DNA of 64,000 nt from Candidatus Poribacteria bacterium (GTDB taxonomy: Bacteria; Poribacteria; WGA-4E; WGA-3G): assembly GCA_009841255.1 (NCBI GenBank), contig VXMD01000032.1, forward strand, positions 243,923 to 307,922, in the 5' to 3' direction. The number at the start of each line of letters is the position of its first letter. The stretch's first letter is position 1. Below are positions 1 to 6,488 of the stretch, one piece after another. The position numbers were made by a program, and so were the translations under genes. The notes beneath the pieces were generated by a model. That model was not told where the DNA came from, ran no database searches, and worked only from the letters and a program-made list of their open reading frames with translations.

Positions 1-59
1 GGGGATTAGAAAAATGTCCGCGAAAACATAAGCGCAAACAACGTGCCGCGCTGGCACTA

Positions 60-116
60 GGCAAAGGGACATCAAACATGAACCACACTTATCACTCCGC
101 AAGGTAACTTAAAAAC
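60..116 (+). repeat. Family A leader repeat (copy 1)
   Basis: This stretch matches the 3' half of the element seen at 58491-58582: AAAGGGACATCAAA, then TCCGCAAGGTAACTTAAAAAC directly before the ATG at 117. The AAGG core provides the only plausible Shine-Dalgarno sequence for the gene that follows. Bases 1-59 hold no recognisable gene. Confidence 0.6.
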
Positions 117-1169
117 ATGAAAATATTAGTCACAGGCGGTACGGGCCGCATCGGGTCGAACCTCGTCAAAAGATTGTTGGAAAAGGGACACGATATCCGC
201 AGTTTTGTCTATCCGGGCGATGTCAATCGTGTCGGACGCTGGGACGGGGCGGAACGTGTAGAGACTGTCCTTGGCGACCTACGGGAATACGAGGATGTCA
301 AAAAAGCCGTTGATGGCGTAGATGCCATCTATCACATCGCCGCAGCGTTCGGGGGTCCCTTCAATAACCGTCAGTATTTAGCAATCAATGGGATGGGAAC
401 GCTCAATATTTTAGAGTGCATCCGTGAATTCAATCCGAATATTCATCGCCTTGTCTATGCCTGTACCGAAGCGATTTATTGGGAACTCACCGAAAAAGGT
501 AGATTTTTCGATAAACTGATTACCGAAGAGATGGTCGCTAAGTATCATCACATGCCCTATTTCCTTACCAAATGGATTGGCGAGGAACTGTGCATGACCT
601 ATCATCACCAGTATGGCGTCCCTTCAACTGTCTTCCGCTTCACGACCGTCATTGAACCGAGCGAATACCTCAACGAAGACGGCTTACCCAAACAATTCGT
701 TTTTAGTCCTATCTATAATCGATACAAGAATTACACAGGCGATGACCCCACCGAGTTAGAGGCAGCAGACACCGTCAAACGCCTCTGGGATGGACAAGAG
801 AAATTCATACTCAAACGGAATCCTGATGGACACCCCTACAAGGAGCATTTCACCGATGTACGCGATATTGTGCAAGGGTTGGTTTTAGGGATCGAAAAGG
901 ACACAGCTGTCGGTGAAGAATTCACGCTCGGTGGAAATGGTATCTTCAAACATGAAGAGGTGATTCCATATCTGTGTGAACGTTACCAGATGGATTCTGT
1001 TGATGTGAAACTCCCACAACCCCTCCATTTTGAATTCGATTTAAGCAAAATCAAAACGCTATTGGGTTTTGAACCCCAACACGATTTAGCGAGTATCCTT
1101 GATGCCGCTGAAGCGATGCGTCGTGGCAAAGATGTAGGCATCATTCCGACAGGTGTTCGATGGACCTAA
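117..1169 (+). CDS. NAD-dependent epimerase/dehydratase (extended SDR)
   Basis: A 350-residue extended short-chain dehydrogenase. The N-terminus carries the nucleotide-binding glycine motif TGGTGRIGSNL (residues 6-16), followed by a Rossmann-type acidic region (VLGDLREYEDVKKAV) and the AAAFGG turn. These place it among UDP-sugar epimerase-like enzymes, but the substrate cannot be read. The usual YxxxK is represented by a Tyr-containing segment near residue 148 (PYFLTKWIGEE, Y-F-L-T-K), so the catalytic Tyr-Lys pair appears intact. The start is the ATG right after repeat copy A1, whose AAGG gives the ribosome-binding site. The gene stands alone, with a 156-nt gap to the next. Confidence 0.85.
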   Translation: MKILVTGGTGRIGSNLVKRLLEKGHDIRSFVYPGDVNRVGRWDGAERVETVLGDLREYEDVKKAVDGVDAIYHIAAAFGGPFNNRQYLAINGMGTLNILECIREFNPNIHRLVYACTEAIYWELTEKGRFFDKLITEEMVAKYHHMPYFLTKWIGEELCMTYHHQYGVPSTVFRFTTVIEPSEYLNEDGLPKQFVFSPIYNRYKNYTGDDPTELEAADTVKRLWDGQEKFILKRNPDGHPYKEHFTDVRDIVQGLVLGIEKDTAVGEEFTLGGNGIFKHEEVIPYLCERYQMDSVDVKLPQPLHFEFDLSKIKTLLGFEPQHDLASILDAAEAMRRGKDVGIIPTGVRWT

Positions 1170-1228
1170 TATCCGCTTTTCCGCTATTTCATAACTCAGG
1201 CGATTTTCCTTGATGTCTTCTGAATAAA

Positions 1229-1270
1229 TAGGTTAAACTTAACCTAATGTTTCATCCAATTTCAAATTGG
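1229..1270. promoter_or_regulatory. Two short perfect inverted repeats
   Basis: TAGGTTAA-AC-TTAACCTA (1229-1246) and CCAATTT-C-AAATTGG (1256-1270) lie between the epimerase gene and the DUF1549 gene. They could be operator half-sites or small hairpins. No binding protein is identifiable, and neither is followed by a T-run. Confidence 0.3.
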
Positions 1271-1325
1271 GGTTCATCCTGTTCGTAGTAGCGCAATTCA
1301 TCGCGCATTCGGGAGTCCATTTACC

Positions 1326-2969
1326 GTGAAAACTTCCGTTGGCATGTCCTCACTTTTCCTATTCGCTTTTACCTGCTTGATGCTCAGTTGCACCAAAACT
1401 ACGGTTGCCCCGACGCGGCAAGTTTCATCAAGTACGAAACATCTCGATCGGTATATCAACGCCGCACTTAAGAGGGAACGGATTCAACCCTCAAAGACGT
1501 CCGACGATGCCGAGTTTTTGCGCCGGATTCATCTCGATCTGACCGGAAAAATCCCAACGCCTGAAGAGGTCTTGGATTTTCTCAAGGACGGCTCTTCAAA
1601 TAAACGGCAAAGCAAGATTGAGCACTTGTTGGTCAGTGATGCTTACGTTGACTACTGGACAGAGTTATGGGTGAACTGGTTAATCGGTAGGCGTGGAGAT
1701 AGAGACAGTCACCGCATTGGCTTAACGCTTTGGACACGGGAGGCACTGACAAACAATATACCTTATAACCAGTTTGTTCAAGAACTCATCACGGCTGATG
1801 GAGAATTAGGAAACAATGGCGCAGGAAACTATATCCTGCGTTACGAGCGTTCGCCGGCCTCTCTCACCTCACATACTTCGCGTTTGTTCTTAGGGCTTCC
1901 TATGCAGTGTGCCGAGTGCCACGATCATAAATCGGAAATGTGGACCCAGGAGGATTACTACGGTATCGCTGCCTTCTTCACAGGCATCAAGAGTGAGCGA
2001 AAGAAAGACATCGACGGTGTAGATATGGTAGGTAATAAGATGAAAATCAGAAATTTTCTTATTACCAACAAGCCCACAGAGACAATTTGGGTGAAGAGAC
2101 TTGAAAAACAGGTCCGTCCGCATTTCTTAGATAGGACAGAATACAAAGGTTCACTCCTCAAAAAGCGCGAAGCACTCGCACAGTGGATGACGGATAAATC
2201 AAATCCATATTTTAGTCAAGCTATCGTGAATCGCATCTGGAAGCACTTTATGGGGCGCGCCTTCGTCGAACCGATTGATGGATTCGGAGAAGAGAATCCA
2301 CCGACCAACCCTGAACTCTTGAAGTGGCTCGCAAACGATTTCGTCATGCATGGTTACAACTTACAACACCTGATGCGAACAATCCTGAATTCAGAGACCT
2401 ATCAACGCACATCGCAAACCAATGAGAGTAACAAAGACGATCAACACTACTACTCCCATGCCTACGTGAAACCCTTAAGTGCTGAACAGTTCTTCTATTC
2501 TCTGCTGCAAGCCACCGGCTTTGAAAGACTTCAAGAGGTGAGAATGCAAGGTCTCAACAGGCGGAGCGGAGAAGCAAGGAGGGGTATGCTGCGTCAACTT
2601 GAGCAAATGAAACGCGAGCATCTCAAAAAATTCCTCTTTCTACTCGATAATGGCGAGATGGAGGAAATTGAGGCGTTCAATGGAACGATCCCACAAGCAC
2701 TCATGATGATTAATGGGGATCTGGTGAATGATAGCGCGAGTCACGAAGAATACGGAAGTGTTGTGAATTACGTATTAGGAAAATCGCGCGAACCGATGGA
2801 ACGGATGGAGCATATTTATCTTAATGTCCTCTCTCGGTTGCCGACGTCTAAAGAGAAAACCTATTTTCAACGTTATTTAGAGCGGAGTCTTTATCGAAAC
2901 AAGGACTTGGCTTACGAGGACCTCTATTGGGTGTTACTCAACTCAGCCGAATTTTCGCTGAATCATTAA
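1326..2969 (+). CDS. DUF1549/DUF1553 lipoprotein
   Basis: A 547-residue exported protein with a GTG start. A hydrophobic N-terminus ends in LMLSC (Cys22), a lipobox-like site, so it is probably a lipoprotein. The DUF1549 part (about residues 38-215: FLRRIHLDLTGKIPTPEEV) includes the family's CAECHDH segment (Cys195, Cys198, His199), which resembles a heme-binding CxxCH. The DUF1553 part follows (about 270-540: NRIWKHFMGRAFVEPIDGF, LLKWLANDF, YSHAYVKPLSAEQFFYSLLQATG). These domains typically occur together in Planctomycetes, Verrucomicrobia and Poribacteria next to DUF1501 proteins; no DUF1501 partner is here. Function is unknown. It ends 24 nt before the nuclease gene and may be cotranscribed with it. 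Confidence 0.85.
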   Translation: MKTSVGMSSLFLFAFTCLMLSCTKTTVAPTRQVSSSTKHLDRYINAALKRERIQPSKTSDDAEFLRRIHLDLTGKIPTPEEVLDFLKDGSSNKRQSKIEHLLVSDAYVDYWTELWVNWLIGRRGDRDSHRIGLTLWTREALTNNIPYNQFVQELITADGELGNNGAGNYILRYERSPASLTSHTSRLFLGLPMQCAECHDHKSEMWTQEDYYGIAAFFTGIKSERKKDIDGVDMVGNKMKIRNFLITNKPTETIWVKRLEKQVRPHFLDRTEYKGSLLKKREALAQWMTDKSNPYFSQAIVNRIWKHFMGRAFVEPIDGFGEENPPTNPELLKWLANDFVMHGYNLQHLMRTILNSETYQRTSQTNESNKDDQHYYSHAYVKPLSAEQFFYSLLQATGFERLQEVRMQGLNRRSGEARRGMLRQLEQMKREHLKKFLFLLDNGEMEEIEAFNGTIPQALMMINGDLVNDSASHEEYGSVVNYVLGKSREPMERMEHIYLNVLSRLPTSKEKTYFQRYLERSLYRNKDLAYEDLYWVLLNSAEFSLNH

Positions 2970-2993
2970 GGGGAATTATGATAGAGGATAGTT

Positions 2994-3590
2994 ATGGAAA
3001 GACCAGAAGCGATTCATAGATTAACTGATATTATTAATCAAGATCTACGACCGCTTGCGGAGCAGTATGAAGTGCCTGTATTTAGAGAAAACGGGAGAAA
3101 AAATAACATTTGGACGGGTCAGGTCCTTGAAAGGCATTTGGGATTAGATATCAATTCGTCCCGATCGCCTAGCTCTTGGCCTTGGGAACTCAAAGTTATT
3201 TCGTTGAAATTCTTAAAGAACGGAAATTTAACAGTAACAAGAGCAATGTTTATAACAACAATTGACACTTATTATCTCAAGCGAACGGATTTTGAAAACA
3301 GTTACCTACACAGAAAATTGAGACAGACGATTGTTGCTGCAAGAATTTGGGAAAGTAAACGAGAGGAGAGATCGATCCTCCACAGTGTAACAACTTTCGA
3401 TTTAGATGATTCTGAAGTCTATCGTCAAGTCAAAGCGGATTATGACCTCGTTAGAGAAACGATCCAGACACAAGGGCTTTCTGCTGTTACTGGTAAAATG
3501 GGAGTATATATTCAACCCAAAGCGATAGTGCCAGGACATGAAATGGACTCAATAGCATTTTATGCAAGGACGGCTTTCCTAAAAAAATGA
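2994..3590 (+). CDS. MutH/Sau3AI-like endonuclease
   Basis: A 198-residue protein resembling the MutH/Sau3AI nuclease fold. Visible signs are the G-Q-V-L-E...L-G helix (residues 42-50), then W-E-L-K (Glu65-x-Lys67) leading into a strand, the E-x-K part of the PD-(D/E)xK site. In MutH an Asp lies about six residues before the Glu; here that segment is SPSSWPWELK with no Asp, so the first metal ligand must be elsewhere (perhaps Asp52) or the site has changed. No methyltransferase is adjacent, so this is not a recognisable complete type II system. It sits 24 nt after the DUF1549 gene and 167 nt before the Mrr-type gene. Family assignment rests on motifs only. Confidence 0.65.
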   Translation: MERPEAIHRLTDIINQDLRPLAEQYEVPVFRENGRKNNIWTGQVLERHLGLDINSSRSPSSWPWELKVISLKFLKNGNLTVTRAMFITTIDTYYLKRTDFENSYLHRKLRQTIVAARIWESKREERSILHSVTTFDLDDSEVYRQVKADYDLVRETIQTQGLSAVTGKMGVYIQPKAIVPGHEMDSIAFYARTAFLKK

Positions 3591-3638
3591 TTTTACCATG
3601 GACAGATTTGGATATAACGGTTTGTGCATCCATAACCG

Positions 3639-3719
3639 TAGTATAGGAGATTGTTAGCCTGTGCTTTCTAACCCAAACTGTTGGCAAACCATTGTAGCAT
3701 AGGCTGTTAGCCTGTGCAT
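3639..3719. repeat. REP palindromes upstream of mrr (two copies)
   Basis: A degenerate copy (about 3639-3664) and a good copy (3694-3719) of a roughly 26-nt palindromic unit, in reverse orientation relative to the copy at 4621. Core on the opposite strand: GCACAGGCTAACAGCCTA followed by TGCTAC. The same unit recurs at 4621-4646, 5387-5412, 5558-5583 and 5601-5626, around the RAYT gene. Confidence 0.75.
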
Positions 3720-3757
3720 CTGAATCGTCCAAACTTTAGTACGGAAGAGAAAGTCGC

Positions 3758-4612
3758 ATGAAAACGGAAAAAAGAATGGTAGTAGATCCAACTACAGAAG
3801 AAAAATATGAAATAGAACTACCAACTTCTGAAGTGATCAAACAGGAGATCCCTAAACTTGATTATCCATCCGATGGAATCACGATAATAGAAGCAACACG
3901 ACAACTAGAGCAAAAACTTGAACTGTCTGATGAACAAAGAGAGGCAAAGACAAAAAGAGGCAAGCGGTATCTAGGATTTTTTCATTATGAGATAGTTGGC
4001 TCTGAATTTGCCAGACTCTTAAAGGAGGGAAAATTGAAACAACCAGGAGGAAGGGGGAAACCTTATGTTCTCTCTGGCGATATACCTCCACTACCCCCTT
4101 CTGATGGAGATATTGAAGAAATTTATCAAAAGATTAGAGAAAAAGTAGCTGAGGATTTACTTCAGGAAATTAAAGCGAATTCCCCTGCCTTTTTTGAAAA
4201 CCTTGTTATTGATCTTCTTGTTAAAATGGGATATGGTGGCTCAAGAGAAGATGCCGAAACTGTAGGACGTAGTGGTGATGGTGGGATTGATGGTGTTATC
4301 AATCAAGATAGATTGGGGCTTGATGTCGTTTACGTTCAAGCAAAACGATGGGAAAACAATGTGGGGTCACCTGAAATTGCCGGTTTTGCCGGAGCATTAG
4401 CAGGACAAGGGGCTAACAAAGGAATTTTCATTACAACATCCGATTTTACCAAAGCTGCTAAAGACTATGATGCTGCAGGTTTCAAAATTATTCTCATTGA
4501 TGGAAAACGACTTGCCCAGTTGATGATTGATCACAACGTGGGGGTTTCTACAGTGAAAACTTATGAAATCAAGCGAGTCGATTCTGATTATTTTGTTGAG
4601 GACGTTGGGTGA
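3758..4612 (+). CDS. mrr: Mrr-type restriction endonuclease
   Basis: A 284-residue protein with the two-part Mrr layout: an N-terminal winged-helix-like Mrr_N region (about residues 35-110) and a C-terminal Mrr_cat domain (about 145-270). The catalytic signature is visible: GDGGIDG with Asp178, then Q194-A-K196, the D...QxK form of the PD-(D/E)xK fold, followed by GIFITTSDFTKAAKDYDAA. Family members are type IV enzymes that cut modified DNA, so no cognate methylase is needed. REP palindromes flank it, and a deleted remnant of a second copy lies at 5471-5557. The stop overlaps the first codons of the long RAYT reading frame. Codon choice is AT-rich compared with the housekeeping genes, consistent with acquisition. 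Confidence 0.85.
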   Translation: MKTEKRMVVDPTTEEKYEIELPTSEVIKQEIPKLDYPSDGITIIEATRQLEQKLELSDEQREAKTKRGKRYLGFFHYEIVGSEFARLLKEGKLKQPGGRGKPYVLSGDIPPLPPSDGDIEEIYQKIREKVAEDLLQEIKANSPAFFENLVIDLLVKMGYGGSREDAETVGRSGDGGIDGVINQDRLGLDVVYVQAKRWENNVGSPEIAGFAGALAGQGANKGIFITTSDFTKAAKDYDAAGFKIILIDGKRLAQLMIDHNVGVSTVKTYEIKRVDSDYFVEDVG

Positions 4613-4620
4613 TATTATAT

Positions 4621-4646
4621 ATGCACAGGCTGACAGCCTATGCTAC
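4621..4646 (+). repeat. REP palindrome (copy 3)
   Basis: ATGCACAGGCTGACAGCC followed by TATGCTAC, between the mrr stop and the likely RAYT start. The arms AGGCTG/CAGCCT are self-complementary. Confidence 0.75.
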
Positions 4647-4662
4647 AAGGAATACAAGCAAG

Positions 4663-5403
4663 ATGCGTCAAGATGAGCTTAAATCGTTTTACCGTCGTAA
4701 CTTGCCTCATATACAGACACCCGGAGCAACGCTCTTTGTAACATTCCAACTTGCAGGAGCTATACCACAGCATGTATTAGCGCAATGGAAAACGGAAAAA
4801 TTACAATTTGACAAAGAAAAATCAAGACTTCTCAGGTTGCAAAATGATTCCGGGCCCGCGTCAACGCAATATAGACTTTTTGAGGAAAAGAATAAACGCT
4901 TGGAATGGAGGCGACAATGGTTCCGAAAATTTGAAAAAACCTTGGACGGCGCGGAAAGTGGACCTGTATGGCTCAAAGATGATCGGATTGCTAAAGAAAT
5001 AGCGGAAAGTCTGCATTACCGAGATGGAAAAGTGTATTGTCTGGATGCTTATTGCATCATGTCAAATCATGTTCATGTTGTATTTACACCGCTCGCAATG
5101 CAACCTTCCAGAACAGATGCCGTTAATTCGGAGGAAAATACAGCACAAACGAAAGATTTGTGCTACAATACGCTTTCCGTTATTATGCAGTCCCTTAAAG
5201 GGTATACGGCTCGCAAAGCTAATCATCTATTAGGGCGGAGTGGTGCATTCTGGCAGCGGGAAAGTTACGATCACATTGTACGGGATGCAAGCGAATGGCA
5301 ACGGATTATTACTTATGTTCTCAATAATCCCGTAAAGGCGGGTTTAGTGGATACATGGGAAAAATGGCAGTGGAGTTATTGCCGATGTAGCATAACCTGT
5401 TAG
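4663..5403 (+). CDS. REP-associated tyrosine transposase (RAYT, Y1_Tnp)
   Basis: A 246-residue Y1-transposase-family protein. The HUH motif is His136-Val-His138 in MSNHVHVVF, and the single catalytic tyrosine is Tyr181 in SLKGYTARKAN. The C-terminal hallmark W-Q-R-E-S-Y-D-H...YVLNNPVKAGL is complete, so the enzyme looks intact. RAYTs process REP palindromes as single-stranded DNA. Palindromes here flank the gene on both sides, and the downstream copy (5387-5412) contains the RAYT stop codon. The reading frame is open back to 4609, but the ATG at 4663 gives the family's usual N-terminus (RRNLPHIQTPGATLFVTFQL), and the region before it is the REP itself. Confidence 0.85.
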   Translation: MRQDELKSFYRRNLPHIQTPGATLFVTFQLAGAIPQHVLAQWKTEKLQFDKEKSRLLRLQNDSGPASTQYRLFEEKNKRLEWRRQWFRKFEKTLDGAESGPVWLKDDRIAKEIAESLHYRDGKVYCLDAYCIMSNHVHVVFTPLAMQPSRTDAVNSEENTAQTKDLCYNTLSVIMQSLKGYTARKANHLLGRSGAFWQRESYDHIVRDASEWQRIITYVLNNPVKAGLVDTWEKWQWSYCRCSITC

Positions 5404-5412
5404 GTTGTGCAA
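5387..5412 (-). repeat. REP palindrome overlapping the RAYT stop codon (copy 4)
   Basis: GTAGCATAACCTGTTAGGTTG followed by TGCAA: the stem pair AACCT/AGGTT is kept although the bases differ from the other copies (compensatory change). The TAG at 5401-5403 inside the loop/stem is the RAYT stop. Confidence 0.7.
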
Positions 5413-5470
5413 CCTATTACAGAAACTGTGAGATCGGACTAAACAGCATCTAACATTCTTAATATTTTCT

Positions 5471-5557
5471 TCTAAGGAGGAAGGTCGTACGAAAAGAGAA
5501 ACAAGAATGGCAGTAGATCGAACTATATGAAATCAAGCGAGTCAATTCTGATTATAT
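5471..5557 (+). pseudogene. Internally deleted mrr remnant
   Basis: Bases 5471-5525 match the start region of the mrr gene (3741-3796: GGAAGAGAAAGTCG, AAAAGAATGG, AGTAGATC). They join directly to a match of the mrr 3' end (4564-4590: TGAAATCAAGCGAGTC, ATTCTGATTAT). Both parental breakpoints contain TATGAAAT, which suggests deletion across a short homology. The start ATG has become ACG. What is left is about 85 bp and followed, as in the intact copy, by a REP palindrome. Confidence 0.7.
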
Positions 5558-5626
5558 ATGCACAGCCTAACAGGCTATGCTACGGAAGAAGGCACAAGAA
5601 ACGCACAGGCTAACAACCTATGCTAC
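5558..5626 (+). repeat. REP palindromes downstream of RAYT (copies 5 and 6)
   Basis: Copy 5 (5558-5583) and copy 6 (5601-5626) have the same orientation as copy 3. Copy 5 has compensating stem changes (AGCCTAACAGGCT against AGGCTGACAGCCT). Together with the copies upstream they form a BIME-like array around the transposase gene. Confidence 0.75.
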
Positions 5627-5656
5627 ATGAAATACAACCAAAAGGAGAATCCTATT

Positions 5657-6379
5657 ATGAACAGCCGTAACCTGTTCATTGCTATTTGCATAATTACACT
5701 CGGCATTGCCGCACTTGCGATGTCGCAAACCTATTTTGAGGATAATTTCGATGACCCGAAAGAATCCGAAAACAAATGGGTCGCCCTCTTCGGGGACTGG
5801 GAACTCAAGGACGATGAATACCATCAACTCCAAAATTCCCCTAACTGTATGAGTGTCGTCGCAGATGAATTCTGGGAGGACGACTGGAACGAATACACCT
5901 TCGAGGTCCGTGGGAGTAAAATCAGTGGTGCTGAAGGATTCCTGATTATGTTCCGGTGCCAAGGTTTGATGCAAGCGCGCGGACAAGCACTTGAAGATCA
6001 TCCACCGCGTATGGAGAAACTCAAACCCTCCTTGGAATACTGGTGGAACCTCGGTGGCTGGGGAAATACACGCTCACAGGTTGAATCCTGGGGCGGCAAA
6101 GGCGGTGCCAATAGTGCTGACACTATTGATGAGAAGGATTGGTATGACATCAAGATTGTCAATACACCCGATAGTTACACCGTCATTCTCAATGGTAAAG
6201 AGGTCGCAAAGGTGGACGATGATACCGAAAAGGGTGTAGGGAGAATCGGCTTAGCAACGTGGAGCACGGTCGCCAAATATGACGATGTCGTCGTTTACGG
6301 ACCTGATGGTCCCTCGTTACCAGTTGATGCCAAGAGCAAACTTGCGACGACTTGGGCACATCTTAAATCCGTAAAGTAG
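5657..6379 (+). CDS. Secreted ConA-like (3-keto-disaccharide hydrolase/DUF1080-type fold) protein
   Basis: A 240-residue exported protein. The ATG at 5657 follows AAAGGAGAAT and begins a signal peptide (NLFIAICIITLGIAALAMS). The mature part starts YFEDNFDDP and shows a jelly-roll pattern: WELKDDEYHQ, YTFEVRGSKISGAEGFLIMFR, WYDIKIVNTPDSYTVILNGKEV, GRIGLATWSTVAKYDDVVV. This is the concanavalin-like layout of LamG/DUF1080 proteins, which often bind or cleave glycans. No catalytic residues can be assigned. The frame is open upstream to 5558, but that extension is REP sequence and lacks a signal peptide. Confidence 0.7.
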   Translation: MNSRNLFIAICIITLGIAALAMSQTYFEDNFDDPKESENKWVALFGDWELKDDEYHQLQNSPNCMSVVADEFWEDDWNEYTFEVRGSKISGAEGFLIMFRCQGLMQARGQALEDHPPRMEKLKPSLEYWWNLGGWGNTRSQVESWGGKGGANSADTIDEKDWYDIKIVNTPDSYTVILNGKEVAKVDDDTEKGVGRIGLATWSTVAKYDDVVVYGPDGPSLPVDAKSKLATTWAHLKSVK

Positions 6380-6405
6380 TTTTAGAGCACCGTTATGAAT
6401 TCGTG

Positions 6406-6427
6406 CGCGAGGTCCTGAGGCCTCGCG
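6406..6427 (+). terminator. Possible terminator hairpin
   Basis: CGCGAGG (6406-6412) pairs with CCTCGCG (6421-6427) across an 8-nt loop, 27 nt after the stop of the secreted protein. The following TTCACTTTATT is only partly T-rich, so termination is uncertain. Confidence 0.4.
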
Positions 6428-6488
6428 TTCACTTTATTCAGATAACTTTGGGTTTTTTAGAGCGAGTTTTTGGAAACCTGAAAGTTAC

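Noticed and set aside
1900-1930. CxxCH as a c-type heme site in the DUF1549 protein
   Set aside because: CAECHDH is a conserved part of the DUF1549 family and alone does not show heme attachment.
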